NCBI RefSeq assembly: GCF_051594765.1
Contig: NZ_JBPPGJ010000013.1
Span: 127,401 to 191,400, forward strand
DNA: 64,000 nt
DNA from: Paenibacillus_AR sp051594765
Lineage (GTDB): Bacteria; Bacillota; Bacilli; Paenibacillales; NBRC-103111
Direction: 5' to 3'
Shown: positions 25,567 to 34,100 of the stretch, one piece after another
How the letters are laid out: every line of letters begins with the position of its first letter
Position numbering within the stretch: the stretch's first letter is position 1
Notes under the pieces: generated by a model
What the model was told of the DNA's origin: nothing
Database searches by the model: none
What the model saw: the letters and a program-made list of their open reading frames with translations, nothing else
Translations under genes and position numbers: made by a program

Positions 25567-27409
25567 CCTCATCCCCTCCTGTCTCCATCGGCATGGCTAT
25601 GACGACCGTCGTGCCCCGGCCCTGCTCGCTCTCGACCCGCAGGCCGTAGGGCTCGCCGAATTGAAGCACCAGCCGGCGGTGCACATTCGGCAGGCCGATG
25701 CCCCGGCGTCCCGGTGCGGTGGTCTTCCCCTCCGCAGACCCAGTCCCTTCCGGCGCCAAGCCCTTTTCCGTTCGGACGCTCCGTTTGCCTGCAAAGTTGG
25801 CCCCCTCCTGAAGGGAGGCCCGGAGGCGCTCCAGCGTCGCCGCATCCATCCCTACTCCGTTGTCCTCGATGACAAGCTGGAACTCCGCCCCCTCCGTCAC
25901 CGTGTACACCCGGATCTGCCCGGGCCGGTTCAGCGGCTCCAAGCCCGCCTTCACCGCATTCTCGATGATGGGCTGCAGGGTCATCTTCGGAATTACCTTG
26001 TCCAGCCAGATCTCCTCGATCTCGACCACCGTCCGCACCCGTCCGGCCAGCCGGCTCTCGATGATGGTCAGGTAGTGGCGCATCTGCTCCAACTCGCGGC
26101 GCAGGGTGGTTTTGGAGGCTTCCTCCCAATCGCTGCTGTACCGGAACATCTGGGACAAGGCCAGGATCAGATCGCCCAACCGGTCATTCCCCCGCTCGTC
26201 CAGCATCCAATAGATCATATCCAGCGTGTTATAGAGGAAATGAGGGTTCACCTGGGACTGCAGCGCGGCCAGCTCCGCATTCTTCTCGCTGACGGAAGCC
26301 GCCGTGATCCGGTCGATCAGCTCATCCATCCGGTACACCATCCGGTTGAAGGACGCCACCAGACTATTGATCTCCTCGAAGGAGCGGACATTCAGGGAAC
26401 CCCGGAAATTCCCCATCTCCACCTGGCGCATCTCGCGGATCAGGAGCTTGAGCGGCGAAGCGATGGTCTGAGAGATGACCGACGCCAGCACGGTGGACAA
26501 GAGGATCAACACCCCCATGATGACGATGAGATACTGCCGGGTCTTGGCGATTCGGGCATTGATGTCGGTCTTGGGGGTCATGCTCATGACCTTCCAGTTG
26601 GCCAGCTTCGGCATGGCCGTCACCACCAGCTGGTCGGCGGAAGCGGCTGCCGGATCCAGCATCGGAGGCGGCTCCCCGCCCTCCGAGAACATGGCCTGGG
26701 TGGCGCCGGGATCCGTTGAGGCGATGATCCGGTTCTGCATATCCGTGATATAGGCCTTGCTGTTGGAGGTCAGCGATGCGTTGGAGAGCGCCGAGATGAT
26801 GGGCTGCGGATTCGTCTCGAACACGACGATGCCCACGGACCGGTGGTCCGTCAGGTCGTAGAGCCGCCGGCCGAAGACGAAGACAGGATCCTGCTGCGTC
26901 TCATTCAGCACGGAGCCCCGGAACAGACCCAGCCACACCATCTCCCCCGTGGAGTCCCGAAGCTTGCGGAACCACTCCTTGTTGGAATAATGAACGTCCA
27001 CCACACCGGCAAAGCGCCGCTCGTAATTATAGATGATGCCGCCGTCGGTAATAACATGAATCGCCAGGATATCGTCCCGGGAGAAATAGACGGCGCCGAT
27101 ATTGTTCGTAATGGTCCGTTCGTTAATCACCTTCACGGCGGGCTCCTGAGTGGAATCCCGCTCCTTCAGCAGCCGCAGCATCTCGTAGTTGCTGTTCAGC
27201 GACTTGGTGATGCTGTCGTAGCCCTTCAGCAGGAGATCGAACAGATCCACGGTCTGGGAAATGTTCTTCTCCGCCATCTCCTCTGTCTGTCCATGGATGA
27301 TACCCGTCAGCCGCTGGTAATAGATGAAGCTGAACACGAGGATCAAGGCCATCATACAGGAGAGAAAATAGAGAAAGAGACGGTTGTGCAACGAATTGAA
27401 TCTGCGCAT
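25544..27409 (-). CDS. Sensor histidine kinase, YesM type
   Basis: A 621-residue membrane kinase. TM1 is about residues 9-30 (LFLYFLSCMMALILVFSFIY); an extracellular dCache-type sensor domain follows to about 288; TM2 is about 291-313 (YLIVIMGVLILLSTVLASVI); then HAMP. The phospho-histidine is in LQSQVNPHFLYNTLDMIYWM (about H390), and the ATPase has LQPIIENAVKAGLEPLN, EDNGVGMD and RRGIGLPNVHRRLVLQFGEP. About 30 residues between the ATPase boxes are an unusual proline/glycine-rich insertion. Start ATG 27409 has GGGAGAG seven bases upstream. It is translationally coupled to the regulator. The cue is probably the saccharide taken up by the adjacent transporter (inference). Confidence 0.93.
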   Translation of the reverse strand: MRRFNSLHNRLFLYFLSCMMALILVFSFIYYQRLTGIIHGQTEEMAEKNISQTVDLFDLLLKGYDSITKSLNSNYEMLRLLKERDSTQEPAVKVINERTITNNIGAVYFSRDDILAIHVITDGGIIYNYERRFAGVVDVHYSNKEWFRKLRDSTGEMVWLGLFRGSVLNETQQDPVFVFGRRLYDLTDHRSVGIVVFETNPQPIISALSNASLTSNSKAYITDMQNRIIASTDPGATQAMFSEGGEPPPMLDPAAASADQLVVTAMPKLANWKVMSMTPKTDINARIAKTRQYLIVIMGVLILLSTVLASVISQTIASPLKLLIREMRQVEMGNFRGSLNVRSFEEINSLVASFNRMVYRMDELIDRITAASVSEKNAELAALQSQVNPHFLYNTLDMIYWMLDERGNDRLGDLILALSQMFRYSSDWEEASKTTLRRELEQMRHYLTIIESRLAGRVRTVVEIEEIWLDKVIPKMTLQPIIENAVKAGLEPLNRPGQIRVYTVTEGAEFQLVIEDNGVGMDAATLERLRASLQEGANFAGKRSVRTEKGLAPEGTGSAEGKTTAPGRRGIGLPNVHRRLVLQFGEPYGLRVESEQGRGTTVVIAMPMETGGDEDGALNRG

Positions 27410-27578
27410 GCAGCACTCTCCCGGATGTGACGTATCGCTTTGGCGCGGAAAAACCTCTCCTATCCCGCCGCATAGTTGGATTGTACCACGTACGCGGCAG
27501 AGCAGGGAGGCTTGTTTGGAACCGTAACGATGAGGACCGACGGAAGAGCAAGGACTCTATACGAAAGGTATGGAACGC

Positions 27579-28463
27579 TTACCCTTTCACGGCTCCGGCA
27601 ACCATACCCTTGGTAATCTTATCCGCCAAGAGGAAGTAGATCAGGATAACGGGAAGAGCACCCAGTACCAGGAATGCCCCGATGGCCCCGTAATTGACGG
27701 AGTATTGGCTCACGAAGCTGTTCACTCCGAAGGGCAGCGTCTTCAGCGCCTCCTTGGAGACGAAGGTAGCGGCCAGAATGTACTCGTTCCAGACACTGAT
27801 GAAGGTCAGGATGCACACGGTCATCATCGGAGGAATCGAGATCGGAAGCGTAATGCGGGTGAAGATCTTGAAGATACTGGCTCCGTCCACCACCGCCGAC
27901 TCCTCGATCTCATGGGGAATTGACTTCATGAAGCCGCTTAGGATGAAGACGGCGATAGGCGTCTGGAAGGCGATATACGGGAAGATCAGCGCCCAATGGG
28001 TGTTCAGAATCTTCATATGCTTGAACATGATCATCAGCGGCAGCAGCGTGGCCTGGAGGGGAATCATCATCCCGATCAGGAACAGGACCATAACCGCCTG
28101 CCCGTATTTCCACCGGAACCGGCTGATGGCGAAGGCTACCATGGAGCTGAGCAGCAGAACGCTGACCATGGTGATGGAGGTCACCTTCACGCTGTTCAGG
28201 AGATACCGGAAGTAGTTGCCCGCATCGATGGCGTCCGTAAAATTTTTGAACTGCGGCACGTGGGGCAGCGCGAAGAACCGGCCGGACAGAATCTCCTCGT
28301 TGGTCTTCAGGGAATAGATGAAGAGCCACAGGAGCGGGTACAGCTGTGTGACGAAGAGTATGGCGAACAGAATCCAAACCAAGCCTTTGACGAGGGAGAA
28401 CCGCTTCTTCCGGGAGGAAGCTACGGGCCTGGACACGCCGGCCGTTTGTAGGGAAGTGCTCAT
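27579..28463 (-). CDS. Carbohydrate ABC transporter permease, MalG-like
   Basis: A 294-residue inner-membrane permease. After a basic N-terminus (residues 1-25) comes GLVWILFAILFVTQLYPLLW and five more helices. The EAA loop, which docks the ATPase, is EIEESAVVDGASIFKIFTRI-TLP near 190-215. The C-terminus ITKGMVAGAVKG is typical of the family. AGGAGG precedes ATG 28463, 15 bases after the partner permease stop. The gene completes a binding-protein plus two-permease set without an ATPase gene, so a shared MsmX-like ATPase is expected. The 169 bases between this gene and the kinase start hold no recognised signal. Confidence 0.92.
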   Translation of the reverse strand: MSTSLQTAGVSRPVASSRKKRFSLVKGLVWILFAILFVTQLYPLLWLFIYSLKTNEEILSGRFFALPHVPQFKNFTDAIDAGNYFRYLLNSVKVTSITMVSVLLLSSMVAFAISRFRWKYGQAVMVLFLIGMMIPLQATLLPLMIMFKHMKILNTHWALIFPYIAFQTPIAVFILSGFMKSIPHEIEESAVVDGASIFKIFTRITLPISIPPMMTVCILTFISVWNEYILAATFVSKEALKTLPFGVNSFVSQYSVNYGAIGAFLVLGALPVILIYFLLADKITKGMVAGAVKG

Positions 28464-28478
28464 GTCTGCTTCCTCCTA

Positions 28479-29369
28479 TCAGGAATATTTGCGTTCAAGC
28501 CGGTTGAACAGGTAGTTGATGAAGACCGTGGCCACCAGGCACAGGACCACCAGGAAGGCGCCGATGGAGGAGCCGTAGCCGTACTTCATGGACAGGAATG
28601 ACATATTGTACATGTGGGTGGAGATGACGTCCGTAGCATGGGCCGGTCCGCCGGCCGTCATGACCATGATCATGTCGAAGGCCTGCAGCGAGCCGATGAA
28701 CGCCAGGACGATGGATATTTTGAAAATCGGAATATTCATGGGGAAGGTAATATGCCAGTCCGCCTTCCAGCCCTCCGCACCGTCGATGCGGGCGGCTTCA
28801 TAGATATCCGACGGGATGTTCTGGATTCCGGTGAACTGAATCAAGGTATGGTAGCCCAAATACTGCCACAGGGCCACGAAGTACAGGGCGATCATGGCGA
28901 CGGAAGGGTCCGTCAGCCAGGAATGGGTCCAGCTGTCGAGGCCTACGGCTTCGAGAATCTGGTTCAGCATGCCTCCCATGGCGGAAGGATTGTAGATGGT
29001 CTTCCAGAGTTGGCCGATGATGACGACCGACAAGATAACCGGCATAAAATAGCTGGAAACCAGAAAATTCGGCTTCTTCACATAACGGTTGAGCAGGATG
29101 GCGACCAGCAGGGCCACCGGGATCTCCGCCATGGAGAACAAGGCGAAGTTCAGCGTCCGGCCCACCGCCGGCCAGAAGACCGGATCATGGAACAGGAGTC
29201 GGTTGAAATTGTCCAATCCGATGAACGTGGATTCGCCGATGCCGTTCCAATCGAGCAGGCCGTTGTAGAACGACACGATGATCGGAACGAAGACCAATCC
29301 CACGTACAGCAAGAGGCAGGGCAGCACGAACAAGGCGATGGTGAGTTTGGATACCCGAAGAACATTCAC
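28479..29369 (-). CDS. Carbohydrate ABC transporter permease, MalF-like
   Basis: A 296-residue permease with six helices beginning LTIALFVLPCLLLYVGLVFV. The EAA loop is EAARIDGAEGWKADWHITFP (about 200-219). The only in-frame start with a ribosome site is GTG 29369, eight bases after GGAGGG. It is separated from the binding-protein gene by a 139-base gap that holds a strong hairpin, a common way to lower permease expression relative to the abundant lipoprotein. Length and topology match CUT1 permeases such as UgpA and YurN. Substrate unknown. Confidence 0.92.
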   Translation of the reverse strand: MNVLRVSKLTIALFVLPCLLLYVGLVFVPIIVSFYNGLLDWNGIGESTFIGLDNFNRLLFHDPVFWPAVGRTLNFALFSMAEIPVALLVAILLNRYVKKPNFLVSSYFMPVILSVVIIGQLWKTIYNPSAMGGMLNQILEAVGLDSWTHSWLTDPSVAMIALYFVALWQYLGYHTLIQFTGIQNIPSDIYEAARIDGAEGWKADWHITFPMNIPIFKISIVLAFIGSLQAFDMIMVMTAGGPAHATDVISTHMYNMSFLSMKYGYGSSIGAFLVVLCLVATVFINYLFNRLERKYS

Positions 29370-29454
29370 AGGGGATTCCCTCCTTCATTACTCTCTCTTT
29401 GAGCCCTGAGGCGGGAAGACCTGCGGGCTTGGGATGTTGCCGCCGGAGAACCGG

Positions 29455-29488
29455 GCGCGGAAGGGCTTGGGACAAGCGCCTTCCGCGC
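29455..29488. other. Intercistronic hairpin between binding-protein and permease genes
   Basis: GCGCGGAAGG-GCTTG (29455-29469) pairs with CAAGC-G-CCTTCCGCGC (29473-29488), a 15-pair stem with a single bulge and 3-base loop. No T-run follows on the minus strand, so an mRNA-stabilising or partial-attenuation role is more likely than full termination. Confidence 0.65.
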
Positions 29489-29508
29489 GTCGGGTCAACC
29501 ACCGTTCT

Positions 29509-30867
29509 TTATTTGTTGGAATTGTAAGCGGATTGGTGCTCCTTGGCGACGTTCTTGGAATCCACCTTCTGCACGAACAGGTTCTGGATGCTCTGCAGGT
29601 GGCCTTGGGCCGTTCCGGGATTCATGGTGTTGTCGAACGCCAGGTCGCCGCCCTTAACCTCCTTGAACAAGCCGAGTACTTCCATTGCCATATCGGAGTA
29701 ACCAGCGGCTTTGAAGTCGCCTTCTACCTTCTGTGCGATGCCCACGGCGCCCTTAACCTTGAAGGCTTCCTTCGGGAAGTTCAGCATGAAGTAGTTCAGG
29801 AATTCCTTGGTTTCCTTCAGGTGCTTGCTGTTGGCAGAGATGGCGAAGGCGCTGCCCGGTGCCAGCATGAACTCGTTCGGGTTGCCCTTGCCGCCGATGG
29901 TCGGGAACTTGAAGACGCCGACCTTGCCGTTAACCGAAGAGGTCTCGATGCCGCCGGTCGCCCAGCTGCCCATGAAGTACATGGCTGCTTTGCCGGTCTT
30001 GAACAGGTTCTCGCCTGCATTATAGTCGAAGGAGGTGGCTCCTTCTTGGAAGGCTCCCGCTTGAACCAGGGACTGGAACGCGTCTACGGCAGAGATGAAG
30101 GCCGGATCCTCGAAGGTCTTCTTGCCCGCAATCACGTCGCTCAGGAAGCCCGATCCGCCGTTGGTGCGGAGCAGCATGTTCATGAACAGGAAGGATCCGG
30201 TCCAGGTGTCCTTCTCGCCGATGGCCATGGGGGTGATTTTCTTTTCCTTCAGCTTCTTGACCACGTCGACCATCTCTTCGAAGGTCTTCGGCACTTGGAC
30301 GCCGGCTTGCTGGAACAGCTCTTTATTATAGAAGACGACCGCGATGTTATTGCCGTCCGGCAGGGCGTACAGGTTCTTGTCGAAGGTATACCAATCGAGA
30401 ATGCCCTCCTGGAAGGTGCCCTTCAGTCCGTTCTGCTCCACCATATCGTTCAGCGGGGCCAGCAGTTTGGCATCCACGTACGGCTTCATCTGGGCCGCCG
30501 GGTTCACGATGGTGATGTCCGGCACTTCCTTGGAGGCCGCCTGGGTCTTCAGCTTCAGCTTCTGCTGGTCTGTATTCAGCGAATCCAGCTCGATCTTGAT
30601 GTTCGGATGCTCCGCCTCATAGGCGGCCACAATCTTCTTCAACATGCCGTTTTTCGGATCGGTCGGGTCCGGATAAATATTTTGGAACGTAATGGTGACC
30701 TTCTCCGCTTTCGGAGTCTCGGCAGCCGTAGAGGCTGCAGGAGCTTTGGACGTCGCCGGCGAAGAGCTGGCGGAGCTGCCGCTGTCGCTTCCGCTGCCGC
30801 ATGCGGCAAGGCCCAACGTCATGGTGGCCGCCAGAGCCGCACTCACCAATTTGAATCTGTTCTTCAT
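29509..30867 (-). CDS. Sugar ABC transporter substrate-binding lipoprotein
   Basis: A 452-residue extracellular solute-binding protein (SBP family 1). The signal peptide ends in lipobox LAAC with Cys23 as the lipidated residue, followed by a Ser/Ala-rich tether to about residue 52. The mature part has the SBP fold: KVTITFQNIYPDPTDPKNGM, VAAYEAEHPNIKIELDSLNT, KEVPDITIVNP, GNNIAVVFYNKELFQQAGVQ (about 165-185), and AAMYFMGSWATGG. Start ATG 30867 has GAGGGGG eight bases upstream. It is the first gene of the operon, with a clear promoter overlapped by an inverted repeat. Probably a mono- or oligosaccharide binder. Confidence 0.93.
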   Translation of the reverse strand: MKNRFKLVSAALAATMTLGLAACGSGSDSGSSASSSPATSKAPAASTAAETPKAEKVTITFQNIYPDPTDPKNGMLKKIVAAYEAEHPNIKIELDSLNTDQQKLKLKTQAASKEVPDITIVNPAAQMKPYVDAKLLAPLNDMVEQNGLKGTFQEGILDWYTFDKNLYALPDGNNIAVVFYNKELFQQAGVQVPKTFEEMVDVVKKLKEKKITPMAIGEKDTWTGSFLFMNMLLRTNGGSGFLSDVIAGKKTFEDPAFISAVDAFQSLVQAGAFQEGATSFDYNAGENLFKTGKAAMYFMGSWATGGIETSSVNGKVGVFKFPTIGGKGNPNEFMLAPGSAFAISANSKHLKETKEFLNYFMLNFPKEAFKVKGAVGIAQKVEGDFKAAGYSDMAMEVLGLFKEVKGGDLAFDNTMNPGTAQGHLQSIQNLFVQKVDSKNVAKEHQSAYNSNK

Positions 30868-30900
30868 ATCTTGTACCCCCTCAATGGATTTGATAGCGTA

Positions 30901-30939
30901 ATTATCCCTCCATTTGAAAGGGTTTACAATGCGGTAAAC
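30901..30939 (-). promoter_or_regulatory. Promoter with overlapping operator for the sugar ABC operon
   Basis: On the minus strand, TTGTAA (30929-30924), a 17-base spacer and GATAAT (30906-30901) form a good sigma-A promoter. An inverted repeat GTTTAC-N6-GTAAAC (30922-30939) overlaps the -35. The core also reads TGTAAACCCTTTCA, a cre-like match with one mismatch. Confidence 0.6.
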
Positions 30940-31136
30940 TTAGGGAACCAGGTAGAGTTTTTTTAGATATCCGGCCGTAACCCGAAGAGCTTGCCTCGAA
31001 TCGGGACGTTATTGGATTGTTTTGAATCCCCCCTTTCGCGCGTTCATCCATTGAAGAAATCGGCGCGATAGCATATGATGAAGCTAACGATTTAACCGAC
31101 CAGCATCTATGACTACCCTTCCGCGGAGGGCCTCTT

Positions 31137-34100
31137 ATGACGATGACGTCTACCCGGGCAGGTCGTGCCGACCTGTCCGTCTCTCTATATGCTCCGGACT
31201 GTACCGAGCTGCGGATCTCCCATGCCGCGCTCTCCCTGTATGATGAACGTCTGACCCATGCCCGAATCCGGCACTGGGAGTCCATGGAGCCCCTCGAAGG
31301 CTGCCTGGGCATCAAGGACAGCGTCAGGAGCGAGTCCGGCCTTGCCATCCGAATGGAGCCCATTCCCGGCGGATACCTCCCTTGGCTGGAGGCCGCTTCC
31401 CAGGGACTCCCGCGCAAGGCCGTACACCGGGCCGCCCTGGGACTGGCCCGCACGTTCTCTGCGCTGCATGCTGCCGGCTTCATCTACGGCTTCGCCCTGC
31501 CGGAGCTGATCTACCTTCATCCCGAGACGGGGAGCTTCCTCCTGCTGCTGCAGCCCCTGCCTGCAGCCACGCCGTTGATTGAGAATGTGGACAACCGGCT
31601 TCCGTCCGCGCTCTTCAGTCTATATGCCCGATTGTATCGGTCGTCTCCGGCGGCCGATCATTATTTGCTGGGACTCATCCTCTATGTCCTGCTCCACGGC
31701 CGCTTGCCCGCCACGCTCTTGGAGAATCCAGAGCGGGAACGGCGGGAAGATCCCTTAACCTCCTTCAGCCTTCGGCTTCTCCACCACCCCGAGGGCTACC
31801 GCCATATAGGCGAGGTCCGGCAGGAGCTGGTCCAACTGGCGGGCGGGGCTTCGGATGCGGTTCCCGAGGAGCTGCCGGACGCGCCCGCTGCTCCGGAGCT
31901 TCACCCGGCCGTCTCCCACCCCGATCCGGATACGGACCGGACGCTGCGGGAATTTTTGAGCTCGGAGGACGCGGGTATCCTGGCGCTGATCGGCCGGGAT
32001 CAGCCGAACCGCTTCTCCGCCTTGCGCTGGAAGATGAATGAATGCTCCGAATTCAATCTGTTCTTCACCATACTGTGCAGCGACACGCCGCTTGGCGTTC
32101 TGAAGGACCTGATCGACCGGACGCTGTCCAATACCGCCGGCTGGGCTCCGGAGGCAGCAGCGGCCATGAATACATGGCGCAGCAGCTTCGAATATTTGTT
32201 GAAGCAGTATTATAAGGGAAAGGACGGCCATCTGGAGATCGTTGAATGGCTCTACAGCTTGTTCCGTACCGTTAGCCCCTTGTTCCCCCAGCGGCTGTGC
32301 TACATCTTCGAGGATTGCCAGGCCATGGATCCCCTCTCGGCTCTCATCCTGGCCGAATTCTGGAGACGCTACGGGGACCAAGTCCAAGGCCTGCGCGTCC
32401 TCTTCAGCGGAGGCCGCCTTCCCGAGGTATGGAGAACGCCTCCCCATTTCCCCGTCTTGCATACGGATCTCACCTCGGTCCTGCACTACGAGAGGATCCT
32501 GCTCCGCATTATGGGCCGTGCGGAAGACACGCTCGTGGAGAAGCTGGCCGCCGCGTTCCACGGCCAAGCACGGAGTCCCCACGATTGCCGCCTGATCCTC
32601 GGGGCGCTCCGCTCCGACGGCCTTATCGTCAGCGGGCAAACCGGCTGGAAGCTAGCCGGTCTCCCCGACTGGGAGAACCGGGTGCCCACGGTGGAGCAGG
32701 CTTACCGGACTGCGCTCCGGAGGCTCCCTCCGGGTTCGCTGAAGCTGATTCGCACCCTCTCCTGGCTGCCCATGCCCGTCCGTCCGTTATCGCTGCTGCA
32801 GCTCTGCGGCTTGGACCGGCACGCCTTGTTCCAAGCCTTGGAGCAGTTCCATGACCAAGGCGCGGCCGCCGTATTCCACGCCAACAGCTTGTTCATCCCG
32901 GCCCGCTATCGGGATTGGCTGATGTCGGGATTGTCCCCTGCGGAGATCCGCTACCATCAGATCGAAGCGCTGGAGTGGCTGGCCCGCGTGCGCCCCCACA
33001 GCTTCACGCCGCTGTATGAGCTGGCCCGGGCGGCTTCGGATCCGTACCGCCAGCAATATTTTCTCATCCGCAGTTACCGGCGGAACCGGAGCCATCTGTC
33101 TCTGGAGAAGACAGCCGGGCTTCTCAGCAGCATCATCGAGCTTCAGCCTCAAGTCCATAAGCCCGAGAACAAGGGCTGGGCCAGATTGCTGGGCCAGGTC
33201 TATCTCTCACTGGCACAGGACACCGCCGCCGCCGAGGTGACCCGGAAGCTGTACGAACGGCACGGCTGTGAGTCGGACCGCCTGTTCCTCCTGCTGTTGA
33301 AGCTGTCGCTGAATGAACTGAATGTGGACGAGACCCGGGACGAGCTCTACCCGTACCTCTACAGTCCCGATCAGCCCATTCTGATCCGTGCCCTGGCGGC
33401 TCAGTTCATGATGCAGAGCATGATGAGCTCTCCCTTGCCCCAAGAACAGGTGGCGGAGATGGACCGTTACTTCAGCCAGGTCATCTTCCCCAGCCGCAAT
33501 CAGCTGCCCCTGCGGATCTACAGCGAGCTGTGCGCCGTATACGCCGGCATGTCCTTCCGGATGCTCCCGGACCGGAAGGAGTGGACGCTGGCTCTGCTCC
33601 GCAAGCTGTTGGGCACCATCGAGGAGTCCCATTCTCCGTACCTGTCGCTCCGGATCTACAATGCGCTGACCTTCCAGTCGAACATCCGGACGATGGCCGA
33701 ATACAACCGGCTCTTCATCGAGTCCGCCAACCGAAGCGGCGTAGCCAACGCCGCCCAGATCGGCCATCTGAATGCATTGGCCGTTTCCATTTTTGTGGGT
33801 GATGTCCCAAGCTATCGGTACCACCTATCCAAGATCAATCCGGATCAGTTCGACTATGAATCGCTGCTGAATTCCTACATGGTCTTCCAGCTGCTGTATG
33901 CGGCGGAATGGAAAGACTGGGAGGTATACAACCAAGCGAACTCGTACTTCGAGGAATCCCGGACGCTCTCGCCCACCGCCGAGCGACGGTTGAAGCTGTG
34001 CCGAAGCTATCAAGCCTTCCGCCGCGGCGAGCCTCTGCCGGGATCAGCGAATCCGGAGGCGCCGGACGATTCCTTCATCGCGGCGCTCACGCATCTTGTG

